The notes under the pieces: generated by a model | Databases searched by the model: none | Told to the model about the DNA's origin: nothing | What the model saw: the letters and a program-made list of their open reading frames with translations, nothing else | In this document: piece after piece, positions 4,998 to 13,680 of the stretch | Layout of the letters: each line of letters starts with the position of its first letter | Numbering within the stretch: position 1 is the stretch's first letter | Source of the DNA: Desulfobacterales bacterium | GTDB lineage: Bacteria > Desulfobacterota > Desulfobacteria > Desulfobacterales > JAUCGF01 | Length of the DNA: 14,590 bases | Assembly: GCA_029940345.1 (NCBI GenBank) | Contig: JAOZRC010000051.1 | Coordinates: 526-15,115, forward strand | Reading direction: 5' to 3' | Position numbers and translations under genes: made by a program

Positions 4998-7900
4998 CTA
5001 ACCAAACAGACTGAATTTTTTCTGATACAATGCAAAATAGGTGACCGGAATGACCACCAAAGTAAACAAAGTCGATGCCAGCAGGCCGAAAATCAGGCAC
5101 CAGGCCAGTCCGGAAAACACCGGATCAAATGTAATGGGTATCGCGCCCATGGCGGTGGTTGCGGCGGTGAGCAGAATCGGGCGCATCCGTATGGCGCCGC
5201 TTTGAAGGATCGCTTCCTTAAAGGCCATGCCTTTCTGAACCGCTTCCTGGATGAATTCAATTAAAATCAGCGAATTGCGAATCACGATACCACCTAATGC
5301 AATCATGCCAATCATGCTGGTAGCCGTGAAAAAAACCGGATTGCCAAAACCGCCTACGGTTTCATCCGTGATAATGTTGAGCAGCCAAAAACCGGGCATG
5401 GCGCCGATCAGCGTGAGCGGGATGGCCATCATAATTAAAACCGGCATAAAAAATGAATCAGTGGTGACAATTAACAAAATATAGATTCCGACCATGGCAG
5501 CGGCAAAGGCGATACCCATATCCCGAAACACCCGCAACGTGATTTTCCATTCCCCCTCACCGGCCCATTCGACGCGTATACCATCGGGCAGCGGATTTTC
5601 TTTGAGTCGTTTCTGCATATCCAGCACCGCTTCGGCCGGCGCCCGGCCGGCCATTTCGCCGGTTACATACACTACCCGTTCCAGGTTTTTATGATATATC
5701 GGCTGCGCTTCAGGAGCGCGCACGATATGAATCAGCTCCCCCAGCGAAACGATTGCACCCGAAGCGCCCTTAATCGGTATTTGTGTCAAAGACGCCAGGC
5801 TCGAACGTTGCGTGCGCGGCAGAATGATTTTTATCAGCAGGGGCGTGCGCTCCCCGGTAGCATGCACCGTGGCGCCGACAGAACCGCTCAACGCCGTTTT
5901 TAATGTCTGTGTGATGGTTGTTGCGGTAATGCCGTGGAGAGCGGCTTTTTCCTTATCAATGATAAAATCGCACCGCTCCCGGGACGCTTCGGTCGTATCA
6001 TCAATATCGACTACAAACGGTTCGGTCGCCATCAAATTTTTGAGTTGCGCAGCCGCATCAATTAATTCTTCATAAGATTTATCGGGGTCGCCATACACCT
6101 CTTCGACCAGCGTGGCCATCACCGGCGGGCCTGGCGGCAGTTCAACAATTTTAATATCCGCATGATGGGTTTTGGCAATTTTTTCCAAATCCTTCCTTAA
6201 TCGCAGTACGATCGCATGGCTTTGCTGCTGACGAACCGCTTTATCGGCCAGGTTGATACGAATGTCGGCCAGATGTCCGCCTTGACGGAGGTAATAATGA
6301 CGCACCAGTCCGTTAAAATCAATCGCGGATGAACACCCGACGTAGGAAACAAAATTGGTGGCCTCTGGAATCGTGCGCAGGTAATCTTCAAAGGCCAAAA
6401 CAACCGCGTTGGTAGTTTCCAGGGTTGTGCCTTCGGGCATGTCAATAACGATCTGAAATTCGTTTTTATTGTCAAATGGCAGCAGTTTCAGCGGCACTAA
6501 GCGAGCCAGCGCGAGATACACTGCTCCGCCCATCAGCATCAGCACTGCCAGAAGCAGCAGCCAGCGGTTGACGCGGAAATTGAGAAAAGGCGCAACAATC
6601 CGGCGATACATGCGTGTAATCAACGTCGTGGAAGGCTTATTCTGGCTGGATGAAGTTTCATCGGGCGGCGCAAAAGTGCGCTTTCTTAATAACAGATAGG
6701 AAAGCCAGGGAACGATGGTCAGGGCGCAGCCCGTTGAAAAAATAACCGTGATCGGTACGTTGGAGGCCATGGGCGCCATATAGGGGCCCATCATGCCGGT
6801 GATAAAAAAAAGGGGCGTAAAACTGAGAATGATGGCAATCGTGGACATAATCACCGGGGGCAGCACTTCCTGCACGGCGAAAAGGGTGGCCTGGAGCGGG
6901 TTGTGCTTTTTCCTCCAGATATGACGTTGAATATTATCTACGTTAGTGATGGGATCATCAACAACCAAGCCTAACGAAAGAATCAGGGCAAACAGGGTCA
7001 CCCGGTTAATGGTGAAGCCCAATAAAAAATTGACGAACAGCGCCAGAGAAAAGCTGATGGGAACGGCAACGGCGACCACCAGCGCTTCGCGCCATCCGAG
7101 GGTGAACGCCAGCAAAATAACGACCGAAATAACGGCAAACGTCAAAGAGCTTAACAGTCCGTCAACTTTTTCCTGGGCGGTTTGGCCATAGTTGCGTGTA
7201 ATCTCAATATGGACACCATCCGGGATGACCGATTTCTTCAGCAAATCCAGTTGCGCCAGAATCTTTTCGGATACGACGACGGCATTGGTTCCTCTCTTTT
7301 TGGCGAGCGCCAGCGTTACGGCCGGAAATGTCAGGGGCTGATTTTTTAATTGATGGGTCTGGCGATAATAGTGCGAATAGCCGATGCGGGAGTAAGCGTT
7401 GACCTCCTCGGGGCCGTCAATGATTTCAGCTATATCGCGTAAATACACCGGACGCCCGCGTTGCACGCCGACCACCAGCGCAGCCACTTCATCTGACGAG
7501 GTCAAAAAGGAGTGGCTACTAACGGTGTAAGCGGTGTTGGCGCGGACCATGCCGTCCGTCGTCACCGAAGCATCCGCGCCTTGAAGGGCGTTTTGCACCT
7601 CCTGAAAAGAGACGCCTAATGAGGCCATCTTTTCAGGCAACAGCTCCACACGCACTTCCCGCTTGCGCCCGCCGATAATCTCAGTGCGGGAAATATCCTT
7701 CACTTCAGACAGTCGCGCCAGCACCTCTTCACCGATGCGATGAAGCTCATGGTCGTTATAGCGCTCTGAAAACAGGGTTATATTCACAATGGGCACATCA
7801 TCGATCTCCACCGGCTTTACCACCCAGCCTTTGACGATCGGCGGTGCGCGGTCAATGTTCATAGATATCTTGTTGTGAAGTTTAAAAATAGAGTCTTCGC

Positions 7901-8234
7901 GATTCTCGCCCACAAAAAAACGCACAATGATAAGCGCTTTATCCTGACTGGAAATGGAATACACATATTCAACACCGTCAATTTGCCATAACAACCGCTC
8001 TAACGGGGTCGCTACCAATTTTTCAACTTCCTCGGGCGATGATCCCGGCGCAGACACCATCACATCGGCCATGGGAACCACGATTTGCGGCTCCTCTTCC
8101 CGGGGCGTAACCAGAACAGCGGCAATCCCCAGACATAAAGAAAGAATGATCAGAATGATCGACATTTGAGATGTGAGAAATTTATGGACGATTCCGAGGA
8201 TAAAACCCTTGGGTGAATATTCTTCTGTTGTCAT
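4998..8234 (-). CDS. RND-family efflux transporter permease (inner-membrane pump)
   Basis: This is the proton-driven trimeric pump subunit that passes substrate through a periplasmic adaptor and outer-membrane channel. The 1078-aa product has normal RND length and two-fold layout: TM1 at about 24-43, a large periplasmic loop with PGSSPEEVEKLVATPLE (63-79), a TM bundle from about 362, a second periplasmic loop from about 590, and a second TM bundle near the C-terminus (GGIVIRNSLILIEF is the TM10 signature). TM4 has the proton-relay pair Asp426-Asp427 in GLVVDDPITNVDNI, which favours the hydrophobe/amphiphile type (HAE) over the metal type. Substrate cannot be told from sequence. The ATG at 8234 has GGAAA nearby and lies 30 bp after the TOPRIM gene, so it is co-directional and probably co-transcribed with it. 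The partner adaptor and channel genes lie upstream beyond the cassette. Confidence 0.93.
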   Translation of the reverse strand: MTTEEYSPKGFILGIVHKFLTSQMSIILIILSLCLGIAAVLVTPREEEPQIVVPMADVMVSAPGSSPEEVEKLVATPLERLLWQIDGVEYVYSISSQDKALIIVRFFVGENREDSIFKLHNKISMNIDRAPPIVKGWVVKPVEIDDVPIVNITLFSERYNDHELHRIGEEVLARLSEVKDISRTEIIGGRKREVRVELLPEKMASLGVSFQEVQNALQGADASVTTDGMVRANTAYTVSSHSFLTSSDEVAALVVGVQRGRPVYLRDIAEIIDGPEEVNAYSRIGYSHYYRQTHQLKNQPLTFPAVTLALAKKRGTNAVVVSEKILAQLDLLKKSVIPDGVHIEITRNYGQTAQEKVDGLLSSLTFAVISVVILLAFTLGWREALVVAVAVPISFSLALFVNFLLGFTINRVTLFALILSLGLVVDDPITNVDNIQRHIWRKKHNPLQATLFAVQEVLPPVIMSTIAIILSFTPLFFITGMMGPYMAPMASNVPITVIFSTGCALTIVPWLSYLLLRKRTFAPPDETSSSQNKPSTTLITRMYRRIVAPFLNFRVNRWLLLLAVLMLMGGAVYLALARLVPLKLLPFDNKNEFQIVIDMPEGTTLETTNAVVLAFEDYLRTIPEATNFVSYVGCSSAIDFNGLVRHYYLRQGGHLADIRINLADKAVRQQQSHAIVLRLRKDLEKIAKTHHADIKIVELPPGPPVMATLVEEVYGDPDKSYEELIDAAAQLKNLMATEPFVVDIDDTTEASRERCDFIIDKEKAALHGITATTITQTLKTALSGSVGATVHATGERTPLLIKIILPRTQRSSLASLTQIPIKGASGAIVSLGELIHIVRAPEAQPIYHKNLERVVYVTGEMAGRAPAEAVLDMQKRLKENPLPDGIRVEWAGEGEWKITLRVFRDMGIAFAAAMVGIYILLIVTTDSFFMPVLIMMAIPLTLIGAMPGFWLLNIITDETVGGFGNPVFFTATSMIGMIALGGIVIRNSLILIEFIQEAVQKGMAFKEAILQSGAIRMRPILLTAATTAMGAIPITFDPVFSGLAWCLIFGLLASTLFTLVVIPVTYFALYQKKFSLFG

Positions 8235-8264
8235 TGCAGATTTCCGGGATTGGTTAGATAGTAA

Positions 8265-8975
8265 TTATTCCAAATTTTTCCAAATAGTTAAAAGATATTT
8301 CAGGCTTTTTAAATGATTCGTTTGAAAGCATCGTTCATATAAAGATTCTAAATATTCTTTATTGGCCGCAATACCTGGTTTTAGTTTTGAATATCTTTGA
8401 TTTCTTTCAAGAAACATCTCTTTCAAATAAGCTTCATGAAACTTTGCTTTGTTTGAGAATGAATAGTCTCCGCTATCATAGCAATCCATCTTTTCCGGAT
8501 CTTTGGCACTCACATCATAAAATTTTTTAAAAATGGACAATCTTTTGCTTTGCGGATTTCTCCTCAACATTTTTGTATTGCCAAGAAACCATGTTTCAAT
8601 ACAGCAATTTTGTATAATGATATGATAATCAGGCTGATAGGTTGATATATTGCAATTTGTATCTTCTATTTTTTTTATTTTTTCATTCACTGTTTCGAGT
8701 CTTTTTTCATAACCATCATCATCAGCATCCAAGCATATAAAAAAATGATCAATCATCATCGCACTGTTTTTATTATGATTATAAATATCAGAAAAAGATT
8801 GTTCAATTAGTTGTAAAATTCTTGGGTAGCCTTTAGCTGCGTAAAGCAAAAAACAATCAGAGGAAACATCCTCAATTCTATTCACTCTGGTCAAATTCGG
8901 GAATTGATGATTGATCCACGCAGGATAGACTTTGGGTTCTGTCCTTCTGCCTTCAAGTAAAAAATACAGATTCAT
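8265..8975 (-). CDS. TOPRIM-like (RloB/DUF4276/AbiLii-type) putative nuclease
   Basis: The 236-aa product has the acidic pattern of small TOPRIM proteins that partner with ATPases. It starts at once with FLLEGRRTE (Glu8, Glu13), corresponding to the catalytic Glu-Gly motif, and has FICLDADDDG (Asp83, Asp85, with Asp86 and Asp87) after a hydrophobic strand, corresponding to D-x-D. CIETWFLGN (124-132) resembles the 'E-x-W' segment that follows in RloB- and DUF4276-like proteins. The rest is lysine-rich helix. Its ATG overlaps the upstream ATPase stop as ATGA, indicating translational coupling and a two-protein system. In related pairs (OLD class, PARIS, AbiL, Rlo) the TOPRIM protein cuts nucleic acid when the ATPase senses phage; that role is inferred. 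Base composition is clearly more AT-rich than the pump genes on both sides. Exact family uncertain. Confidence 0.7.
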   Translation of the reverse strand: MNLYFLLEGRRTEPKVYPAWINHQFPNLTRVNRIEDVSSDCFLLYAAKGYPRILQLIEQSFSDIYNHNKNSAMMIDHFFICLDADDDGYEKRLETVNEKIKKIEDTNCNISTYQPDYHIIIQNCCIETWFLGNTKMLRRNPQSKRLSIFKKFYDVSAKDPEKMDCYDSGDYSFSNKAKFHEAYLKEMFLERNQRYSKLKPGIAANKEYLESLYERCFQTNHLKSLKYLLTIWKNLE

Positions 8976-10129
8976 CCGATTCCTTCCTCATACGCCGGTA
9001 AATTAATCAATCTGACATATTTTTCAAGAGTCGAAGCGGTTTCAAGTGCGGGAATAGCTGTGGAATCAATTACGCTGACGCGACCTCCTTTTCTTTGAAC
9101 TATTTTCCAGTTTTTCCATGATATCTCATTGATTATATACGGATGATGGCTGGTAACAATAAATTGTAACTTAGTGGCGTATTCATTGATAAAATCAGCC
9201 GCACCCGGCATACAATTGATACCTAAGCTGTTTTCAAATTCATCAATGATAACAACTGCTCCGGCAGGAGCAAGATGTATCCCGGCCAAGTGTTCAAATA
9301 TGTTGAGCATACCAGAAGATAAACGGCTTTGGTCTATCCAATCATTGGAATCATGTTCTTTGATACTTAAAAAGAGTGTGTGTTCACCAGCCTTTTTTAT
9401 GTGGGCAATCTTAAATTCTTTAATAAATGGAAAAATATCAATAAACGCATGCTTAATAGTATTAAATTCTTTGGGGTAGAATTTCTGCAAAAAATAAGTT
9501 TTCCAGAGCCAATGCATTGTTCTTGCTATTTTTTTGAATTCATTGAAATTTAAATCCTTATTGTTTTCATCTCGCATTTTTTTATCAAACGGAACAAGCG
9601 GATTTATTACACTTATACTGGAATAGATATTTTTTTCTAAAAATATCAAATAGTCGAAAGCTTTTCGAATCGGTATCAGAACTTCTTCTTCGGAAAATAT
9701 AGTGACAATACTCTCAGTTTTTTTTACTTTTGGAATCACTTGGCTATTATTCCATTCCAATGTATTGAGGTTACGCTCAAAAATAATCGCATTATCACTT
9801 AAATCAGTGAGCTTTTCATAAGTGATTCGCGCCTCTTTTGATGACTTAGAGGTTTCAACTGATTTTTTTTCATATTCATTTTTTATCCGGCTGCTTTTAA
9901 GTATCCACTCATATTCTTTTTCTTCGTGAGCAAAACGAACCTTCCATTCAATTCCATCCAACCTGTAATTATCGTCAATTGCGACATCCCGAACCAGTAA
10001 AAGCGCTTTTAATATTCTCGTCTTACCCACTGCGGATATCCCCACAAGCAAATTCAATTGTTCAAAACAGATCTCTTCTAAATGCCAATTGTTTTTTTTA
10101 TCATCAAATTTAAAGCTTTTTATCTCCAT
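8972..10129 (-). CDS. ABC/AAA_21-type ATPase of a two-gene ATPase-TOPRIM cassette
   Basis: From the ATG at 10129 the product is 385 aa: MEIKSFKFDDKKNNWHLEEI, Walker A GISAVGKT (30-37), a long lysine-rich middle likely to form a coiled-coil or insertion, a signature-like RLSSGM (269-274), Walker B VVIIDEFEN (Asp296, Glu297) and H-loop VTSHHPYII (His328/329). These are the complete ATPase motifs of the AAA_15/AAA_21 group related to OLD and RecF/SMC heads. I chose this start because GAGAGGG lies four to five nt upstream; an upstream ATG at 10192 would add 21 basic residues without a good ribosome site. The stop overlaps the TOPRIM gene. The cassette sits between the adaptor and pump genes of an efflux operon in the same direction, which is unusual. 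Function as phage sensor or effector driver is inferred from family context. Confidence 0.78.
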   Translation of the reverse strand: MEIKSFKFDDKKNNWHLEEICFEQLNLLVGISAVGKTRILKALLLVRDVAIDDNYRLDGIEWKVRFAHEEKEYEWILKSSRIKNEYEKKSVETSKSSKEARITYEKLTDLSDNAIIFERNLNTLEWNNSQVIPKVKKTESIVTIFSEEEVLIPIRKAFDYLIFLEKNIYSSISVINPLVPFDKKMRDENNKDLNFNEFKKIARTMHWLWKTYFLQKFYPKEFNTIKHAFIDIFPFIKEFKIAHIKKAGEHTLFLSIKEHDSNDWIDQSRLSSGMLNIFEHLAGIHLAPAGAVVIIDEFENSLGINCMPGAADFINEYATKLQFIVTSHHPYIINEISWKNWKIVQRKGGRVSVIDSTAIPALETASTLEKYVRLINLPAYEEGIG

Positions 10130-10274
10130 GTTTCCCTCTCTAATTGCTATCTGACGTTTGTATTTCGATTTGAATTTGTTCCGGCAGAACACACAAGCTG
10201 AAACCTGCGCTTCTTCTTTTATGCCTTTTGCGAGAAGCCTTTATTCCACAAAAAACAAAATCAGATTCAAATAT
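10130..10274. other. 145-bp junction between adaptor gene and ATPase cassette; no gene seen
   Basis: The stretch is AT-rich and carries the ribosome site of the ATPase (10134-10140). On the minus strand it includes TTCTCGCAAAAGGCATAAAAG-like sequence that vaguely resembles dispersed 'CGCAAAG' repeats, but no defined ends or inverted repeats could be drawn. No convincing promoter or terminator. Confidence 0.4.
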
Positions 10275-11414
10275 TCAATATCCCAGAGTTTCATTCCCGG
10301 ACAGTCCAGACAACACTTCCACCTTATCGCCGAAACGTTTGCCGGTTTTGATGAACTGCGAACGCCAGCGGTTATTATTGTCCTTCACCGCGACCAATTC
10401 CAGTTGCCCTACATGGCGCACGGTTGCACGAGGGATCATTATCACTTCCAGTTCCTGAACCGGGATCAGCAGTTTGCCGAACATACCGGGGAACAACCCC
10501 TCAATGGGCGGAAGAGTCGCTTTTACTAAAAAAGTACGGGTTTGGGGGTCCGCATACGGAATGATTTCATCAACCGTTGCAGTGGTCGTGCTGTCCAACG
10601 TGGTGATGACTGCTTTGAGTTCGGTTCCTTGTTTGACTTGTTTGATCAGACCTTCGCGCACATACGCTTCCAGACGCAAAGCGCCGGCCGTTTGCAGGAT
10701 TAATAACGGTTTGCCCGGAAGCGCCAGGTCGCCCTGTTCAACGAGTCGTTTTAAGACTTCACCAGATTCCGACGCTTTTATTAAGGTGTATCCCAGCGCG
10801 ATTTGGGTTTCTTTGACCACCTCTTCGGCTTGGCGGATTTGGGATTGGGAGCCTGTTTGGGCTTCACGGGCGTGTTCGACGCCGGCTTTCGCCTGTAGAA
10901 AAGCGGATTTGGCGCGTTCAAGTTCCTGGGCCGTTGCGGCCTGAGATTCATAATAGGTTTGGACGCGCTTGTAGTCGGCTTCGGCCTGTGTTAATTTAGC
11001 TTCAACGGCAATCACCGCCTGTTGGGACTGTTTTTTACCGGCAATTGCGGTTTTTAAAGCTTGGCGCGCCTGATCCAAACGTGAATTCGGCTGACGGTTG
11101 TCCAGAACAATCAGCACCTGATCCTTGGTGACTTTACTGCCCGGACTCACATTTATTTTGATAACCTTGGCCGTAATCTGAGATTCAATCCGGGTTTCGG
11201 TGCGCGGCCGCACCGTTCCCATCGCCTTACACCATTCTGTGATGGTTTCCTTCACGGCCCGCACCTCTTTTTTCGGATTGAGGGCGTTTGCACTTGAAGG
11301 ATTTGCGATTTTACCGGGTTTTATTTGTGGCTTGGAAAAATAATGAAACGCCCCAAAAGCGATCAGGACGCCCCCTGCCAGCACCAAAACAGTGACGATG
11401 ATTGTTTTTTTCAT
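10275..11414 (-). CDS. RND efflux periplasmic adaptor (membrane fusion protein)
   Basis: This subunit bridges the RND pump to the outer-membrane channel. The 379-aa product has an N-terminal membrane anchor (residues 4-25), a first lipoyl half-motif VIKINVSPGSKVTKDQVLIV (84-103), a long helical hairpin rich in Ala, Gln and Glu (about 112-205), the second lipoyl half from YTLIKASESGEVLKRLVEQG (209-228), a beta-barrel domain (PLLILQTAGALRLEAYV and onward) and a membrane-proximal end with FPGMFGKLLIPVQ and a final VLSGLSGNETLGY. Length is normal. The ATG at 11414 has AGGAAA upstream, 19 nt after the outer-membrane factor stop, so the two are in one operon. The cognate permease is displaced about 2 kb downstream by the ATPase-TOPRIM cassette. 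Confidence 0.92.
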   Translation of the reverse strand: MKKTIIVTVLVLAGGVLIAFGAFHYFSKPQIKPGKIANPSSANALNPKKEVRAVKETITEWCKAMGTVRPRTETRIESQITAKVIKINVSPGSKVTKDQVLIVLDNRQPNSRLDQARQALKTAIAGKKQSQQAVIAVEAKLTQAEADYKRVQTYYESQAATAQELERAKSAFLQAKAGVEHAREAQTGSQSQIRQAEEVVKETQIALGYTLIKASESGEVLKRLVEQGDLALPGKPLLILQTAGALRLEAYVREGLIKQVKQGTELKAVITTLDSTTTATVDEIIPYADPQTRTFLVKATLPPIEGLFPGMFGKLLIPVQELEVIMIPRATVRHVGQLELVAVKDNNNRWRSQFIKTGKRFGDKVEVLSGLSGNETLGY

Positions 11415-11433
11415 TTTAGATTATTTCCTATAA

Positions 11434-12906
11434 TTATTGAACGGCAAGCCAAAAACCGATCGCTCTTTGAATCTCGGCAAGCGCTTTTTCATGATCATAA
11501 AAAGCGGCTGTTTTACGTGTGCGCGCCCGACTCAGCGCAAGCTCGCCTTCTAAGTAGCGCGTGATTCCCACGGAGCCGCCTTCATACTGTTGTTTGACTA
11601 ATTGTAAGGATTCTTCAGCCATGGCAACGCTTTTTTCAGTCACTTGCATCCGTGCAAGCACCTCATCCATCTTTAAATAGGCGTTTTTTACATCGGATTT
11701 GACCGCCAAAACGGTTTTACGATCGGCGGACATCATCTCTTCCAACACGGCCAGGCTTTTGGCTTCGGCGCTACGCGTACTGAATCCGGTGAAGATATCC
11801 CAATTGAGGATCACCGCGGCGGTCCAATTATCGCGGTCGGTGCTGTAAGAGAAATTCGGATCGTCCAAATAATAATGGGCGGCCAGGTCGATGCGAGGCC
11901 AGTAACCGGCGTTTGCCACATCCATCGCCATACGTGATTGCACCAACTGCTCGCGAACTTTTTTTAATTCGGGTCGATATTTCAGGGCATGAACGATGCC
12001 ATCATTATAATTTTGCGGAAGTTCAACCGGCTGAACTGCGACAGCGGTCAGTTTTAGCGGTGTGGCCGGGTCCAAACCCATGACTTGGGCCAGTCCGGTC
12101 AGCGTCGCTTTCTGATTGCTTTGGCTGCGCACCAGGTCTTCGCGCGCATTGGCCAGTCGAACTTCCAATGAAAGAATATCGGATTTTAACACACCACCGG
12201 CTTTGAACCTGACTTGCATAATACGCAGTTGGGTTTCAACGGCAGCGACCGATTCCTTGGCAATACGGATAAAATCACGGGCGGCCTGGGCGCTGTAATA
12301 AATACTGATCACGGCAGTCACCAACCGGTTGTCAACGCTTTGGCGCTCTGACTCGGAAATAGCGACTTTTTTTTCAGCCATTTTATAACCCAGGATATCT
12401 TTTCCGCCATTAAACAGATTAATGCCCGCTTTAACGCCGGTTTCGTAATTTTGAAACCATCCCGGATCATTAAAATCCGTATCCGGCGGAAGTTTTCTTT
12501 GATCGATGGTTTTAAACAGATAGGCGGAGGGCGCATCTCCCTGGAGGTATTCGGTATAAACCTGCACAAACGGATAAAAAGGGGTGCGCGCCAGTTGCAT
12601 TAAGGCCTGGGCCTGGTGTATGCGAGCGGTCGCCATGTTGCTATCCGGATTGTTGGCCTTCGCGATTTCAACCGCTTTTTTCAAACTCAGCGGCTGATCG
12701 GTTGAACAGGGCGCGGAATCAGCAGATGTTTCAGATTCTTTTGGGTAGTTGCAGGCCAGATGAGCAAACGCTTTGCGAGTATTTTTGTATGTGTATTTAT
12801 CAGCGTTGTAAAATTGTTTCCCGACGGCACGACAACCGCCAAATAAAAAAATAACTAACAAACAGGTTGAAAGACGTAACGTCGAGGTCATAAAATTTTT
12901 TCGCAT
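11434..12906 (-). CDS. TolC/OprM-like outer-membrane factor lipoprotein
   Basis: This is the outer-membrane channel and periplasmic tunnel of the tripartite pump. The 490-aa product carries a lipoprotein signal (MRKNFMTSTLRLSTCLLVIF followed by lipobox LFGGC, Cys25), as in the OprM branch. Two outer-membrane efflux protein repeats follow: the first from SLKKAVEIAKANNPDSNMAT with GVKAGINLFNGGK, the second from HALKYRPELKKVREQL with AAVILNWDIFTGF. Those NLFNGG/DIFTGF strands and the alternating coiled-coil helices are diagnostic. The C-terminus VKQQYEGGSVGITRYLEGE matches the usual 'Y..G.....L' segment. AAGGAG is 11 nt before the ATG at 12906. It is the first gene of the efflux operon; a REP-like element lies just upstream. 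Confidence 0.93.
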   Translation of the reverse strand: MRKNFMTSTLRLSTCLLVIFLFGGCRAVGKQFYNADKYTYKNTRKAFAHLACNYPKESETSADSAPCSTDQPLSLKKAVEIAKANNPDSNMATARIHQAQALMQLARTPFYPFVQVYTEYLQGDAPSAYLFKTIDQRKLPPDTDFNDPGWFQNYETGVKAGINLFNGGKDILGYKMAEKKVAISESERQSVDNRLVTAVISIYYSAQAARDFIRIAKESVAAVETQLRIMQVRFKAGGVLKSDILSLEVRLANAREDLVRSQSNQKATLTGLAQVMGLDPATPLKLTAVAVQPVELPQNYNDGIVHALKYRPELKKVREQLVQSRMAMDVANAGYWPRIDLAAHYYLDDPNFSYSTDRDNWTAAVILNWDIFTGFSTRSAEAKSLAVLEEMMSADRKTVLAVKSDVKNAYLKMDEVLARMQVTEKSVAMAEESLQLVKQQYEGGSVGITRYLEGELALSRARTRKTAAFYDHEKALAEIQRAIGFWLAVQ

Positions 12907-12944
12907 GTTCGATACATCTCCTTTGCAAGCCCCGGGTATACCAA

Positions 12945-13020
12945 TCTGATTTTGGTTTTTCCGAAATAAAGGAGTGCAAACTTCAGTTTGCGTGTTCCAT
13001 CAGGAATAACCGAAATCAGA
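12945..13020. repeat. 76-bp inverted-repeat element with a GGAG-footed REP-like hairpin
   Basis: The ends tctgattttggtttttcc (12945-12962) and ggaataaccgaaatcaga (13003-13020) are inverted repeats matching at 16 of 18 positions. Inside is ggagtgcaaacttcagtttg (12971-12990), in which gcaaact/agtttgc pairs as a hairpin at 12976-12991. It shares the GGAGTGC foot with the REPIN at 1445-1508 but has a different, self-complementary stem. The element fills most of the 135 bp between the PAS gene and the outer-membrane factor gene, so it may modulate readthrough into the efflux operon; it lacks a U-run. Confidence 0.65.
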
Positions 13021-13041
13021 ATACAATAACAAAGACTGCTA

Positions 13042-13485
13042 TTACCAATCCGGCAATTCGTGAAAAGTGGCCATAATCACGGTTTTTTGTTCCCATGACA
13101 CCATTGAAGCTGACAAATCAAGCAGGCACACCATGCCGTCTGGACGAAAAAATTCCTGTTTAAAAGCACCGCCGAAGAATTGAGGCTCTTCAGGCAGCAA
13201 TTCATCTGTGGATTGCAGCACCGGCGGAAAAAGAATCGAAAAATGCTCTCCGATCAAATCTTCGTTTTCATAGCCCAAAATATCGGCGACAGCGGGATTC
13301 ACAGCCATAATCTTGCCGTTGGCAGCATTGATGATCATAATAGCGTCTTGTGTCGAATTGAAAAGCGACCTGAAATTGATTTTATATTCCTCCAGCTCCA
13401 GATTGGCCTGTTTGAAGTCACTATTTTCCTTTTCAAGCACCAGAATCCGTTGTTCTAATTCTTCGTAGCTTTCTTTTTCAGCCAT
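13042..13485 (-). CDS. small stand-alone PAS-domain protein with N-terminal coiled coil
   Basis: The 147-aa product starts with a heptad-like segment MAEKESYEELEQRILVLEKE (coiled coil to about residue 35). One PAS domain follows (about 36-143): FRSLFNSTQDAIMIINAANG, the helix AVNPAVADILGYENEDLIGE, the loop ILFPPVLQSTDELLPEE, then RPDGMVCLLDLSASMV and a final strand VIMATFHEL. No kinase, GGDEF, EAL or DNA-binding part follows, so it may be a single-domain sensor, a dimerising adaptor, or the remnant of a longer sensor. I chose the ATG at 13485 because CCGGAGGATA (13491-13500) lies about eight nt upstream; the open frame extends 40 codons further to an ATG at 13605, but those codons are arginine-rich leader sequence. 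A good promoter lies upstream and the efflux operon follows 135 bp downstream. Ligand unknown. Confidence 0.82.
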   Translation of the reverse strand: MAEKESYEELEQRILVLEKENSDFKQANLELEEYKINFRSLFNSTQDAIMIINAANGKIMAVNPAVADILGYENEDLIGEHFSILFPPVLQSTDELLPEEPQFFGGAFKQEFFRPDGMVCLLDLSASMVSWEQKTVIMATFHELPDW

Positions 13486-13650
13486 AAGCTTATCCTCCGG
13501 TTGATCAATCTTGAGAAACAGTTGCGCAATCACAAAACCCGATTGGATATGTAACTGGCCAGACGTTTTTCGGCGGCCGCGCCTGCTCCGGATGCAACGC
13601 TGCATTATTTCAGCGATTCAGACCATCAATTTCATCTACTTTTACAGTAA

Positions 13651-13680
13651 ACTATATATTATTCCACCGTATCTTGTCAA
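13651..13680 (-). promoter_or_regulatory. sigma70-type promoter for the PAS gene
   Basis: On the minus strand TTGACA (13680-13675) is followed after 18 nt by TATAGT (13656-13651). The -35 is a perfect consensus and the -10 matches at four to five positions; an overlapping TATATA gives a 16-nt spacing as alternative. The predicted leader is about 160 nt to the ATG at 13485. Just downstream of the -10 is the palindrome TTTACTGTAAA (about 13640-13650), and upstream are two CAATTG palindromes (13687-13692 and 13701-13706) eight nt apart; either could be an operator. Confidence 0.65.

Noticed and set aside
5251..8169. Several plus-strand open frames of 60-90 codons opposite the RND gene
   Set aside because: They are antisense shadows of a long, clearly coding gene and have no recognisable motifs or ribosome sites.
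10130..10192. Longer N-terminus of the cassette ATPase from the ATG at 10192
   Set aside because: The added 21 residues are basic and unlike the family, and no ribosome site precedes that ATG, whereas GAGAGGG precedes the ATG at 10129.
12971..12998. Rho-independent terminator after the PAS gene
   Set aside because: There is a hairpin, but no T-run follows it on the minus strand, and the surrounding 18-bp inverted ends fit a repeat element better.
13486..13605. 40-residue N-terminal extension of the PAS protein
   Set aside because: Arginine-rich and without domain resemblance; a strong GGAGG site points to the ATG at 13485.
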